Notes: a model not told the origin generated them from the letters alone. 64,000 bases of DNA from DASQUK01 sp963717085 (GCA_963717085.1 CAVQVM010000023.1:124001-188000); one strand, 5' to 3'. Positions 8,676 through 16,701 are shown, counted from the first letter of the stretch. Made by a program: numbers and translations.

Positions 8676-9515
8676 TCACACCTGGCAGCTCGGGCACCAG
8701 TGCGTGACCTTGCCGCCGCTGCGGACCTTGGTGACGGTGCCCCGGCACCGCCGGCACGGCTCGCCGTCGCGACCCCACACCTGGAGCTCGTCCTGAAAGC
8801 TCCCCGCCTTGCCGTGGAGGTCGGTGAACGGGTGCTCGTCGGTGGAGGTGCCGTGGTGCTTGGTCGCCTCGTGCAGGATCTCGACCAGCGAGCGGTAGAG
8901 CCGGCGGATCTCCATCGTCGAAACGGTTGACACCTCGCGGTCGGGGCGCAGGCCGGCGTCGTAGAGGATCTCGTCGGCGTACAGCCCGCCGAGGCCCACC
9001 ACGAACGTGGGGTCGAGCAGCACCACCTTGAGCTTCTCGCTCCGGCGGTTCACGAGCGACTGCGCGAACGAGGTCCAGGACACGGGTGAGGCGACCGGGT
9101 CGAGCCCGAGCTCGCCGAGCGCCGGCACCTCCTCGAGCAGCAGCTCGGGCGTGACCACGAACGCCTCGGCCCTCGCCTCGGGATCCGTCAGCCGCAGCTG
9201 GCCGCCCTGGGTGAACGTGATCGACAGCAGCAGGTCCTTGGGCATGTCGTCCTTGGGCGCGGCGCGCACCAGCGTGCCGGTCTCGCCGACGTCGAACACC
9301 AGCAGTTCCCCGGTGTCGAGCGCCTGCACGAGGAGGGAGCCGCGGCGATCGACGTTGCGGATCTTGGCGCCCTCGAGCCGCGCCTGGAACGCCTTGCGCG
9401 AGCCGTTGCGGTTGGTCGCCTTGGCCACCACCACGTCGACCGACTTGACCCGGCGCCCGACGGTCTCGCGCTCGAGACCCCGCCGCAGGGTCTCTATCTC
9501 GGGCAGCTCAGGCAA
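8676..9515 (-). CDS. mutM: Formamidopyrimidine-DNA glycosylase (Fpg/MutM family)
   Basis: Family members excise oxidised purines using an N-terminal proline. The TTG start at 9515 gives the expected LPELPEIET start, with Pro2 and Glu3 as catalytic residues after methionine removal. This start lies inside rnc with an eight-base overlap. The helix-two-turn-helix part GLGGLYADEILYDAGL is clear, and a zinc finger closes the protein (C254, C257, C274, C277). The region that normally holds Lys57 reads DRRGSLLVQ and the usual L-M-G-S-loop is altered, so substrate preference may differ from textbook MutM. Confidence 0.88.
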   Translation of the reverse strand: MPELPEIETLRRGLERETVGRRVKSVDVVVAKATNRNGSRKAFQARLEGAKIRNVDRRGSLLVQALDTGELLVFDVGETGTLVRAAPKDDMPKDLLLSITFTQGGQLRLTDPEARAEAFVVTPELLLEEVPALGELGLDPVASPVSWTSFAQSLVNRRSEKLKVVLLDPTFVVGLGGLYADEILYDAGLRPDREVSTVSTMEIRRLYRSLVEILHEATKHHGTSTDEHPFTDLHGKAGSFQDELQVWGRDGEPCRRCRGTVTKVRSGGKVTHWCPSCQV

Positions 9516-10224
9516 TGTCGGTCTCCAGCTCCGCGAGGAGGCTTGTGTAGGCGTCGCGGGCCGCCACCTGCTCGGCCTGCTTCTTCGACCGCCCGTCACC
9601 TTTGCCACGGGCGATGCCGCCGACGGCGACGGTCACGTGGAAGCGCCGGGCGTGATCGGGCCCCTCGGCCAGGGTCTCGTAGCGGGGCGCCTCGTCGAAT
9701 TGGCGCGCCGCCAGCTCCTGCAGCCGGCTCTTGTAGTCCTGTCCGCCGGGTCCCCCGGCGTGGGCCTCGGCCACCCGTTCGCCCAGGAGGCGCAACACCA
9801 GGTCGTGCGCCTCGCCCATCCCGGCGGCGACGTACACCGCCCCGAGCACGGCCTCGAGGGCGTCGGCGAGGATCGACGGCTTCTCCCGCCCGCCCGATTG
9901 CTCCTCGCCCTTGCCCAGCAACAGGTAGTCGCCCAGGCCGAGCTCGTCGGCCACCTCGGCCAGCGTGACCGCGTTCACCACCGCCTTGCGGACGTCGGTG
10001 AGCTCGCCCTCGCTGAGCGACTTGTACGCGTGGAACGCGTGGTCGGTGACGATCAAACCCAAGACGGCGTCGCCGAGGAACTCCAGCCGCTCGTTCGACT
10101 CGTAGCCGGCGTTCTCGGCGCACCACGAGCGGTGGACGAGCGCAGACGCCAACACGTCGGCGTCATCAAGACTGACACCGAGGCTGCGGGCCAGCTCGTC
10201 GAGTCGCGAAACGGGGAGGGAGAT
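9508..10224 (-). CDS. rnc: Ribonuclease III
   Basis: RNase III cuts double-stranded RNA in rRNA and mRNA processing. The signature ERLEFLGDA lies at 45-53, the second acidic motif (ADALEAVLGAVY) follows, and a C-terminal dsRNA-binding domain is present (DYKSRLQEL to the end). The first canonical start (GTG 10155) would remove the first helix. Family-like sequence (RLDELARSLGV) continues upstream to an ATC codon at 10224, eight bases after AGGGG overlapping the acpP stop, and I place the start there. The frame overlaps mutM by eight bases. Confidence 0.88.
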   Translation of the reverse strand: MSLPVSRLDELARSLGVSLDDADVLASALVHRSWCAENAGYESNERLEFLGDAVLGLIVTDHAFHAYKSLSEGELTDVRKAVVNAVTLAEVADELGLGDYLLLGKGEEQSGGREKPSILADALEAVLGAVYVAAGMGEAHDLVLRLLGERVAEAHAGGPGGQDYKSRLQELAARQFDEAPRYETLAEGPDHARRFHVTVAVGGIARGKGDGRSKKQAEQVAARDAYTSLLAELETDIA

Positions 10225-10234
10225 CGGTGCGCCC

Positions 10235-10522
10235 CTACAACCGGGCGAGGACGTAGTCGACGGCGTCGCGCACCGACTTGATGTCCTCGAGATCTTCGTC
10301 CTCGATGCGGAAGCCGACGCTGCGCTCCCCCAGTTCCTCCTCCAGCGCCTCGGCCAGCTCGATGAGGGCCAGCGAATCGGCGTCGAGATCGTCGGTGAAC
10401 GAGTCGCCCTCGTGGATGGTCGACGGTTCGACCTCGAGGATGTCGGCCAAACGGTCGCGGATCAGGTCGAAAACCTGCTCGCGATCGAGAGGACTGCGCT
10501 CGACGTGGGTCTCGGCGGGCAC
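10235..10522 (-). CDS. acpP: Acyl carrier protein
   Basis: The acyl carrier protein holds growing fatty-acyl chains on a 4'-phosphopantetheine arm. The attachment serine is Ser50 in DLDADSLALIE, and the four-helix acidic pattern is intact. A GTG start at 10522 follows an AGGAG site by nine bases. Compared with the usual 75-85 residues, it has about 12 extra N-terminal residues and a slightly longer loop (LGERSVGFRIEDEDLE). Its place between plsX and rnc matches conserved fatty-acid gene order. Confidence 0.93.
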   Translation of the reverse strand: MPAETHVERSPLDREQVFDLIRDRLADILEVEPSTIHEGDSFTDDLDADSLALIELAEALEEELGERSVGFRIEDEDLEDIKSVRDAVDYVLARL

Positions 10523-10658
10523 GACGGACAACTCCTGGTCTCGGGCAGAACGCGGCGCAGTGTACCGGGGCGCATGCTTGTGCGCTTGTGAAGCCCCGAC
10601 CACTCACTCTGGTTGTCGCAAGGCGGTCATTTGCCGCGCAGCTACGACCAGTTGCGCA

Positions 10659-11639
10659 TCACGCCGAGGCCACCGCCGATCGCAGGCGGTCGACGACCCC
10701 GGCCTCCACCATCTCGCCGGCCACCCGCGTCGCGTTGACGACCGCGGTGGCCGAGGATGATCCGTGGCTGATGATGCACACGCCGTCCACGCCGAGGAGC
10801 ATGGCGCCCCCGGTCTGGTCCGGGTCGAGCGTGCCGTACAGCGGCAGCAGTGCGGAGAGGGCGGCGTCGGCCACATCCGTGGCGCTCAGGCCCTCGAGCA
10901 CCGCCGCGACCAGAGTGCGCAACCCACCCTCGAGGGACTTGAGGGCGACGTTGCCGGTGAACCCGTCGGTGACGACCACGTCGACGTCCGGGGTCATGAT
11001 GTCCCGACCCTCGACGTTGCCGACGAAGCGCGCCCCGGCACGGTCGAGGGCGCCCGCCGCCGCCAGCAGCCCGTGGGCCTCCTTGACCAGCGCGTTGCCC
11101 TTCGTGGGCTCCTCGCCGATCGAGAGCAGCCCCACCCGCGGCTCGGCGATGCCGTAGCGCTCGCTGGAGAAGACCGCGCCCATCTGCGCGAACTGCACGA
11201 GCCACTGGGGCTGGCACTCGGCATTGGCGCCGGCGTCGAGAAGCACGGTGGGTGACGAGCCGGGGACGGGGATCGGCGTGGCGATGGCGGGCCGCGCCAC
11301 CCCCTTGATCCGTCCCAGGCGCAGCAGCGCCGACGCCATCGTCGCCCCCGTGTTGCCGGCCGACACCATGGCCGACGCCCGTCCGTCGCGCACGGCCTCG
11401 GCGGCGCGCACCAACGACGAGTCCTTCATGGTGCGGACGCTGGAGCCAGCATCGGCGTCCATGCCGATCACCTGCGACGCCGGCACCACCTGGAGGTCGC
11501 CCCGCAACGGCTCGAGGTCCTCGGGCCGGCCCACCAGCACGACCGGTACCCCCAACTCGGCCAGCGCCCGCCGTGCACCCTCGACGATCGCGCCAGGGGC
11601 GTGGTCGCCGCCCATGGCGTCGATGGCTACCGGCAACAT
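10659..11639 (-). CDS. plsX: Phosphate acyltransferase PlsX
   Basis: PlsX converts acyl-ACP to acyl-phosphate at the start of phospholipid synthesis. The ATG at 11639 gives the diagnostic N-terminus MLPVAIDAMGGDHAP. Further family motifs are MVSAGNTGATMASALL, LLDAGAN and VVTDGFTGNVALKS. At 326 residues the length is normal. Downstream is acpP, the partner that supplies acyl groups, and upstream is rpmF with a 46-base gap, so co-transcription is likely. Confidence 0.96.
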   Translation of the reverse strand: MLPVAIDAMGGDHAPGAIVEGARRALAELGVPVVLVGRPEDLEPLRGDLQVVPASQVIGMDADAGSSVRTMKDSSLVRAAEAVRDGRASAMVSAGNTGATMASALLRLGRIKGVARPAIATPIPVPGSSPTVLLDAGANAECQPQWLVQFAQMGAVFSSERYGIAEPRVGLLSIGEEPTKGNALVKEAHGLLAAAGALDRAGARFVGNVEGRDIMTPDVDVVVTDGFTGNVALKSLEGGLRTLVAAVLEGLSATDVADAALSALLPLYGTLDPDQTGGAMLLGVDGVCIISHGSSSATAVVNATRVAGEMVEAGVVDRLRSAVASA

Positions 11640-11685
11640 CGTGGATCCCGAGGCGAGTGTGCTGTCCGAGGGACTGGAGTTGGGC

Positions 11686-11865
11686 TCAGTCGACCTCGAC
11701 CGCCACCCGACCGCCATACCAGCCGCAGTTGCCACATACCACGTGCGGCAGCTTCACGGCGCGGCAGCGGGGGCAGACGCTGCGGGCGGGCGGCTCGAGG
11801 CGCCAGGCGGCGGCGCGCCGGCTCCGGCTCTTGGCCTTGGAGGTCTTCTTCTTGGGGACGGCCAT
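11686..11865 (-). CDS. rpmF: 50S ribosomal protein L32 (zinc-binding form)
   Basis: This 59-residue protein starts MAVPKKKTSKAKSRSRRA, the hallmark of L32, and has two CxxC pairs (CPRC at 31-34 and CGNC at 44-47) that bind zinc. A good AGGAAG ribosome-binding site precedes the ATG at 11865. It sits between the DUF177 gene and plsX, the conserved DUF177-rpmF-plsX arrangement. Because of its four cysteines it is the zinc-dependent paralogue type, which can be replaced under zinc starvation in some actinobacteria. Confidence 0.95.
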   Translation of the reverse strand: MAVPKKKTSKAKSRSRRAAAWRLEPPARSVCPRCRAVKLPHVVCGNCGWYGGRVAVEVD

Positions 11866-11949
11866 CGGTCTTCCTGGAGCGTCTCGAGGGTGGCGCCGCG
11901 CTGGGTGCGGAGGGGCAACGATACGCCCGACGGGCGCAAACGGAAAAGT

Positions 11950-12474
11950 CTACCGGTCGAAACGGAGGGCGTCGAGCGCCGACCAGCGGGGATCGGCGGG
12001 CGCGGTCTCGGTGGTCCCGTTGGCGCCCTGAGCCCCGACCTCGTCCTCGACCGTGACCGGATGGTCGTCGGGGTCGGGGCCGGCACAGGCTTCGTCGCAC
12101 AGCGGCGCCAGCGGGAGCGCCAGGGCCAGCGCGTCGCGTAGGGCCGGCGCCAGGTCGACGTGGTCGGGATCGAGCCGATACGTCTCGCCCTCGACGGGGT
12201 CGGGCTCGAAGATCTCCTGGAGGCCGACCTTCAGCTCACCCCCGGTCGTCGCCAGGCAACGACGGCACTCGCCGGTCCAGCGGGCGACGACCCGTCCGGT
12301 CACTGTGAGCGTGGAGCCCTGTGCCTCGAGCGTCAGGTCGGCCCGCACGTCGTCGTCGGTCAGGCGTGAGGTCGACAGCGCCACCCCGGACAACGGCCCG
12401 ACGAGCAGCATCTGCTGCCGGGCGCCCGGATGGCGGAACAATTCACCGGTGGGAACGACGAAGGGACGCGACAT
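11950..12474 (-). CDS. DUF177 (YceD-like) protein
   Basis: This 174-residue protein belongs to the family encoded just upstream of rpmF in most bacteria and implicated in 23S rRNA accumulation. The family cysteine pair is seen as GECRRCLA (about 73-80), and a second cluster LCDEAC appears about 50 residues later, possibly binding a metal. The C-terminus ends with DPRWSALDALRFDR, similar to the typical conserved end. Gene order and cysteine pattern support the assignment; the exact activity is unknown. Confidence 0.85.
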   Translation of the reverse strand: MSRPFVVPTGELFRHPGARQQMLLVGPLSGVALSTSRLTDDDVRADLTLEAQGSTLTVTGRVVARWTGECRRCLATTGGELKVGLQEIFEPDPVEGETYRLDPDHVDLAPALRDALALALPLAPLCDEACAGPDPDDHPVTVEDEVGAQGANGTTETAPADPRWSALDALRFDR

Positions 12475-12485
12475 GTCGCGGCCCC

Positions 12486-13142
12486 TTATATCCGGTCTTG
12501 ATCGAAAACCGCCTCGTGGACCGCGTCCCCCTCGGCTCCGGCGCTCACCGCGATCCCACCGCGTCCCGCCGCACCACTGCCCGCCCCACTGACCTCGGCG
12601 TCCGCACCCGCGTCACTGCTCGCACCTGTCCCGCCGGTCGCGTTGCCGCGGAGCCGGACGCGGCCGCCGGCGACGACCGTCATGGCCTTCTCGAGCACTG
12701 TCTCGAGCTGCGCCAGCCGCTTGTCGCAGTAGTCGTCGGCCTCGTTGCGCCGCCGGCCGGACTCGGCGCGCGCCTCGTCGAGCACGCGGCGCGCCTTGGC
12801 CTCTGCCGCCTTCACCACCTCGGAGCGCTGCACCATGCGTTCCGCCTGACCGCGGGCGGCGGCCAGGATGTCATCGGCCTCGCGCTGGCTGCGGGCCAGG
12901 AACTCGTCGCGGTCCTTCATGAGCCAGCGGGCCGAGCGGACCTCCTCGGGCAGGCGCTCGATCGCCTGGTCCAGGAGGTCCAGCAACTCGTCGCGGTCGA
13001 CCTTCACCTGCTGGGCCGAGAGCGCCGCCGGCCGGGCACTGTCGATCAGCTCGCGGACGCGCTGCAGCAGCGCCTCGACGTCGCCACCCGGAGCCCGCTG
13101 CGCCACCCGGATCTCGAAGGACTGGTCGTCGTCGGTCGGCAT
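12486..13142 (-). CDS. SepIVA/DivIVA-like coiled-coil septation protein
   Basis: This 218-residue, strongly helical protein has an N-terminal acidic region, a long coiled coil (about 60-150: DEFLARSQREADDILAAARG, then EVVKAAEAKARRVLDEAR) and a low-complexity Gly/Ala/Ser tail. It occupies the place of mycobacterial Rv2927c (SepIVA), between coaD-type and DUF177 genes, and shares its size and heptad character. Homologues act at the septum and in polar envelope synthesis. The assignment is by context and composition, not by a catalytic motif. Two bases separate it from coaD. Confidence 0.75.
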   Translation of the reverse strand: MPTDDDQSFEIRVAQRAPGGDVEALLQRVRELIDSARPAALSAQQVKVDRDELLDLLDQAIERLPEEVRSARWLMKDRDEFLARSQREADDILAAARGQAERMVQRSEVVKAAEAKARRVLDEARAESGRRRNEADDYCDKRLAQLETVLEKAMTVVAGGRVRLRGNATGGTGASSDAGADAEVSGAGSGAAGRGGIAVSAGAEGDAVHEAVFDQDRI

Positions 13143-13144
13143 CG

Positions 13145-13624
13145 CTACTTCCGAAACCGCTCGGCCAGCCGCTTGGCCACCGGCGCCGGGACCATCGAGC
13201 TGACATCGCCGCCGAAGCGGGCGATCTCGCGGATCAGCTTCGAGGCCAGGAACGAGTGTGCCGGATCAGAGGGGATGAAGAGCGTCTGGACGCCGGAAAC
13301 GGCTCTGTTCATCTGGGCCATGATCAGCTCGGCTTCGAAGTCGGACACCACCCTCAGGCCCTTGACGATGAAGTCGGCCCCGACGTCCCGCGCGAGATCC
13401 ACGACCAGGTTCGAGAACATCGTGATCTTGACGTTGTCGAGGTGGGCCACGGACTCGTCGATCATCGCCTGGCGATCCTCGAGGCTGAACAGGGGCTCGC
13501 CCTTCTGCGGGTTGCGCACGGTGGCCACGACCACCTCGTCGAACAGCCGCGACGCCACCTCGATGATGCCCAGGTGCCCGTTGTGGATCGGATCGAACGA
13601 GCCGGGGTACAGGACCGTGGTCAC
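13145..13624 (-). CDS. coaD: Phosphopantetheine adenylyltransferase
   Basis: CoaD catalyses the penultimate step of coenzyme A synthesis, joining ATP and 4'-phosphopantetheine. The GTG start at 13624 yields VTTVLYPGSFDPIHNGHLG, in which HxGH (residues 14-17) is the nucleotidyl-transferase motif. Other family parts are FIVKGLRVVSDFEAE (pantetheine site) and the final helix PVAKRLAERFRK. At 159 residues it is typical. It lies 53 bases downstream of rsmD, the common rsmD-coaD pair. Confidence 0.96.
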   Translation of the reverse strand: MTTVLYPGSFDPIHNGHLGIIEVASRLFDEVVVATVRNPQKGEPLFSLEDRQAMIDESVAHLDNVKITMFSNLVVDLARDVGADFIVKGLRVVSDFEAELIMAQMNRAVSGVQTLFIPSDPAHSFLASKLIREIARFGGDVSSMVPAPVAKRLAERFRK

Positions 13625-13677
13625 GGATCCCACGGTACCCCCCGCCGCGCGCACGACCCCGGCATCGGCCGAGCCAG

Positions 13678-14202
13678 TCAGGTGGCGACCGCGGCGAAGC
13701 CCACCCAGGTCCCCCCGTAGCGACCCTCGCGCACGAGCTCCCAGCCGGCGGGGACGGCCACCGGACGGTCGGACTCGATGACGACGAAGTCGGCCGCCAA
13801 CGCCGCGAGCAGTGGCTCCCACGCGGCGAACGCGTACGGCGGATCGCAGAACGCCAGGTCGTACCGGTCGGACCCGGGTCGCGCCAGGAAGCGTTCGGCG
13901 GGGGCGGCGACGATGACGCCGCGGTCGACGAATCCACAGGCCTCGAGGTTGCGCCGCACCGCCCGGCGCGCGGCCCGATCGGAGTCGACGAACGTGGCCC
14001 GCGCCGCGCCCTGGGACAACGCCTCGACGCCCAGTGCCCCGCTCCCGGCGAACAGGTCCAGGACATCGGCCCCCTCGACCACGTCCCGGCTCCGCAGCGC
14101 GTCGAAGATCGCCTCGCGCACCCTGTCGGACGTCGGCCGGATGCGCCCGCCCGGCGGTGCCACCAGCGTGCGCCCGCGGGCGCTGCCACCGACGACTCGC
14201 AC
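13678..14202 (-). CDS. rsmD: 16S rRNA m2G966 methyltransferase RsmD
   Basis: RsmD methylates G966 of 16S rRNA. The SAM-binding loop VLDLFAGSGALG is at 47-58 and the catalytic DPPY at 120-123. The N-terminal RPTSDRVREAIFD is diagnostic. I chose the GTG at 14202 (VRVVGGSARGR); an ATG at 14240 in the same frame would add 13 residues and nearly abut the divergent enoyl-CoA hydratase. In related genomes recG lies not far upstream on the same strand, but here a block of plus-strand genes intervenes. Confidence 0.94.
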   Translation of the reverse strand: MRVVGGSARGRTLVAPPGGRIRPTSDRVREAIFDALRSRDVVEGADVLDLFAGSGALGVEALSQGAARATFVDSDRAARRAVRRNLEACGFVDRGVIVAAPAERFLARPGSDRYDLAFCDPPYAFAAWEPLLAALAADFVVIESDRPVAVPAGWELVREGRYGGTWVGFAAVAT

Positions 14203-14250
14203 GGGGCGACGATAGGTGGTGACCCCAGCGGCAGATGGCATCCTCGTCCT

Positions 14251-14979
14251 ATGACCGGCAGCACCGAGCGCGTACGTGTCATCCGCATCGATCAGCCCAA
14301 GGTCCGCAACGCCATCAACTCCAAGACCGCCCAACGGCTGCACGATCAGTTCGTGGCGTTCGACTACGACGACACGGTCAAGGTGGCCGTGCTCACGGGC
14401 GACACCGAGGCGTTCTGTGCCGGCGCCAACCTGCGTGACCTGCCCCGCCTGCGCGACAGCGGCCCCCTCGGGCCGACTCGCCTGGCGCTGTCCAAGCCGG
14501 TCGTCGCTGCCATCGAGGGATGGTGCGTGGCGGGCGGGTTGGAGCTGGCGGCGTGGTGCGACCTCCGGGTCGCCGGGCGGGGTGCGCGCTTCGGCTGCCT
14601 CGAACGGCGCTGGGGTGTGCCGCTGGTGGACGGCGGCACCTACCGGCTGCCCCGGATCGTGGGGCTGGGCCGGGCGCTGGACCTGATCCTCACCGGCCGT
14701 GAGATCGGAGCGGAGGAGGCGGAGCGGATGGGGCTGATCGACCGGCTCGTCCCGACCGGGAAGGCCCTGGACGTCGCGGTCGAGCTGGCCGAGGACATCG
14801 CAGAATTCCCGTGGCGCTCCGTCATGAACGACCGGCGGGCCCTCTACGACGGGCTCGGCCTGAACGTGGCCGACGCGCTCGCCAACGAGGACCGCCTGGG
14901 CCGCGAGGTGATCTTCGGCGACGACTTCGCCGAGGGCGTGGCCCGTTTCGCCGAGCACCAGGCCGAGCGGCGGGACTAG
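14251..14979 (+). CDS. Enoyl-CoA hydratase/isomerase family protein
   Basis: This 242-residue crotonase-fold protein has the first oxyanion-hole segment AFCAGANL at 54-61 and the second CVAGGLELA at 92-100. Members hydrate or isomerise acyl-CoA thioesters. The usual catalytic glutamates are not obvious in the LERRWGVPLVDGG loop (115-129), where a single Glu118 is seen, so the exact reaction is open. It is divergent from rsmD, and its stop is ten bases from the next small gene. It is the first plus-strand gene of the block that interrupts the housekeeping cluster. Confidence 0.85.
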   Translation: MTGSTERVRVIRIDQPKVRNAINSKTAQRLHDQFVAFDYDDTVKVAVLTGDTEAFCAGANLRDLPRLRDSGPLGPTRLALSKPVVAAIEGWCVAGGLELAAWCDLRVAGRGARFGCLERRWGVPLVDGGTYRLPRIVGLGRALDLILTGREIGAEEAERMGLIDRLVPTGKALDVAVELAEDIAEFPWRSVMNDRRALYDGLGLNVADALANEDRLGREVIFGDDFAEGVARFAEHQAERRD

Positions 14980-14989
14980 CGGGGCCCCG

Positions 14990-15166
14990 GTGGAGGTCGA
15001 CGAGATCATCACGTGCGTCGACTGCGGCGGCCGCGCCCACCTGCTCACCGAGCCGCCGGAGTGGGGCTGGCAGCCCGGCAACCTGCTCGTCTACCGCTGC
15101 GAGGACTGCCTCGACCGCTGGGACGTCGTGATCCCGGACGACGACGACCCCGCGGAGGATGGCTGA
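14990..15166 (+). CDS. Small zinc-ribbon protein (58 aa)
   Basis: A GTG start ten bases after the enoyl-CoA hydratase stop opens a 58-residue frame. It has two pairs of cysteines, CVDC (9-12) and CEDC (37-40), separated by an aromatic segment (EPPEWGWQPG), and an acidic tail DDDDPAEDG. This is a typical rubredoxin-like or zinc-ribbon layout, predicted to bind one metal. The close spacing suggests co-transcription with the hydratase. No function can be assigned. Confidence 0.7.
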   Translation: MEVDEIITCVDCGGRAHLLTEPPEWGWQPGNLLVYRCEDCLDRWDVVIPDDDDPAEDG

Positions 15167-15263
15167 ACCCCACGGTCGTCAGCGGTGACGGTGCGCCCGA
15201 TGCCACCGCCGTTCTGTGTCACATGACGCACTCGCCCGACCCTCGGCGCCCGATCATCGCGTC

Positions 15264-15410
15264 ATGATCGAATTCGCCATCATCATGCTCCTGGTTGTTG
15301 GCCTGTTCAGCGCCCTCGCCGGCTTCGTCGGCCGAGACATGCGTGAAGACGTGCGCAAGCGGGACGAGGTCGCCGACCTCTTTATGGGTCCGCGAGCCTC
15401 GAACCCCTGA
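15264..15410 (+). CDS. Possible small membrane protein (48 aa)
   Basis: The frame starts MIEFAIIMLLVVGLFSALAG, a single hydrophobic helix (residues 3-22), followed by a charged, helix-forming tail (RDMREDVRKRDEVADL). There is no strong ribosome-binding site. The composition (one helix, charged cytosolic tail) is that of many real small membrane proteins, but with 48 codons chance cannot be excluded. A palindrome overlaps its stop. Confidence 0.4.
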   Translation: MIEFAIIMLLVVGLFSALAGFVGRDMREDVRKRDEVADLFMGPRASNP

Positions 15411-15420
15411 CCTCAGGGGT
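15403..15420. terminator. Palindrome ACCCCTGA-CC-TCAGGGGT
   Basis: Perfect 8-base arms with a two-base centre overlap the stop of the small membrane ORF. It may be a hairpin that ends that transcript or an operator. There is no T-run, so termination is only a possibility. Confidence 0.35.
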
Positions 15421-15805
15421 GTCGGGCCGCCGGTGAGCGGCAGCAAACACCGATACCCGTTCGGCCGTCCGTTTCGTGCGGCAATCGCAGCCGAAGGGGG
15501 CCCGAACCGAGCGCACACTGCCCGCCGGGCCGGGCGCACGGAGCGCCGGCACGCCGAGCGATCCCTCTTTGGTTCGTCAAGGACTTGTTGAAGTGTTCTA
15601 TGGCGCGGTGGTGAGGCCGTCGACGGTCGGGGGTGGCAGACGACAGCCATCGGCGTCGGACGATGGGATTGGGTGGTCCTACCGATGTCGACACCGGGAG
15701 CTGGCCGTACGGTTCACGTCATGGCGATTGCTCCGAACCGTTGATGCATTTCGTCCAGGGCCCAGAGGAGCTGTCGTCTCGACCCCTCGTCCCAGCGAGG
15801 CACCA
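15421..15805. other. Non-coding stretch before the insertion-block genes
   Basis: No frame here has convincing coding character or recognisable motifs. Base composition is slightly less GC-rich around 15570-15610 and 15660-15745 than in neighbouring genes. It may hold the promoter for the gene at 15806. Confidence 0.4.
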
Positions 15806-16099
15806 ATGCCCGACCCACTCAACGCGCAGACGGTCGGCGTGAAGTACCGGCTCGACGGGCGCCGGCTGCCGGCCGAGCCCTACCACCTGTCGCTCTGGGA
15901 CATCCTCCGCACCCACCGGGCGAACCCGGCCAAGGGGTGGGAGACGGACCTGGAGGTCGGGAACCCCGACTACGGCCTGCTCCGCTTCATCGATCGCGCC
16001 GTCGACATCCACGAGCTGGGCGAGGACGTCCGTCTGATGCTTAAACGGTGCAGTGACCCGTTGGCCGTCGGCGAACCCTTCGAGAGTTTTCGTCGGTGA
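15806..16099 (+). CDS. Hypothetical protein (97 aa), possibly interrupted
   Basis: A 97-residue frame with an ATG preceded by GCGAGG. It is charged and mixed alpha/beta in composition (GWETDLEVGNPDYGLLRF, then DIHELGEDVRLMLKR). I do not recognise the family. After its TGA the same frame stays open to 16273 and still reads like protein (APDNLVRFDDRIADLKRRV), which suggests either a premature stop in a longer gene or a remnant. It lies in the block that ends with a broken integrase. Confidence 0.5.
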   Translation: MPDPLNAQTVGVKYRLDGRRLPAEPYHLSLWDILRTHRANPAKGWETDLEVGNPDYGLLRFIDRAVDIHELGEDVRLMLKRCSDPLAVGEPFESFRR

Positions 16100-16114
16100 G
16101 CCGATCTGGCGACC

Positions 16115-16273
16115 TTGAGCGCAGATCGGGCCCCCGACAACCTGGTCCGGTTCGACGACCGGATCGCCGACCTGAAGCGGCGGGTCGCCGAAGCCGGGGG
16201 CGGCTTCGCGTCTCAGCCCGCGGGTCGACGCATCCGCTTCGGGTATCACGGGTGGTCCGGTATCGCACCATGA
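16115..16273 (+). pseudogene. Continuation of the preceding frame after a stop
   Basis: This is in the same frame as the gene at 15806. A TTG at 16115 opens 52 codons reading SADRAPDNLVRFDDRIADL and ending in RIRFGYHGWSGIAP. The amphipathic helix suggests former coding sequence. It could be the C-terminal half of the upstream gene separated by a nonsense mutation at 16097, or a separate small gene. It has no family match I can name. Confidence 0.3.
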
Positions 16274-16302
16274 GCAGATCGTGGGCGGCTTCGATATTGC
16301 CC

Positions 16303-16701
16303 ATGGAGACGTTCCTCATGATCCTCGTCCTGATCGTCGGCGTCGGCGCTGGTATCTACGTGTTTGTCTCCGCCGCCCGGCAGGCCGAGTTACGACAGCC
16401 ATCCACGAGACGCGACATTCGAGCACTCAGCGCCAACATCGGAGCACTTGAGATCGAGATCAGTGATGTCAGCTCCAACGTCAGCGGCGTCCGAAAAGAA
16501 CTCGGCAACCTGCACAGCAGCTTCGTCACCGGCATCGGAGAAGAACTCGAGATCCTGCACTCCGATGTCAGCGATGTCAGCTCCGACCTCGCCGACATCT
16601 GGGAGGACCTCGACGGCATCCGCAGCGACCTCGCCGCTCTGCGCCGCCTCCTCAAAGCGATCGCCCATCAGCAATGGTCCCCCGAGTGGACCCCCGAGTG
16701 A
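16303..16701 (+). CDS. Membrane-anchored coiled-coil protein (132 aa)
   Basis: One N-terminal transmembrane helix (METFLMILVLIVGVGAGIYV, residues 1-20) is followed by a short basic linker and a long coiled coil (about 40-125). Internal sequence repetition is visible in the helix, for example ISDVSSNVSGV and SDVSDVSSDLADI. This reflects repeated GATGTCAGC units in the DNA. It looks like a bitopic protein with a rod-like cytosolic or external arm, resembling bacterial stalk or holin-like accessory proteins. I cannot assign a function. It lies 22 bases before the integrase remnant. Confidence 0.6.
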   Translation: METFLMILVLIVGVGAGIYVFVSAARQAELRQPSTRRDIRALSANIGALEIEISDVSSNVSGVRKELGNLHSSFVTGIGEELEILHSDVSDVSSDLADIWEDLDGIRSDLAALRRLLKAIAHQQWSPEWTPE

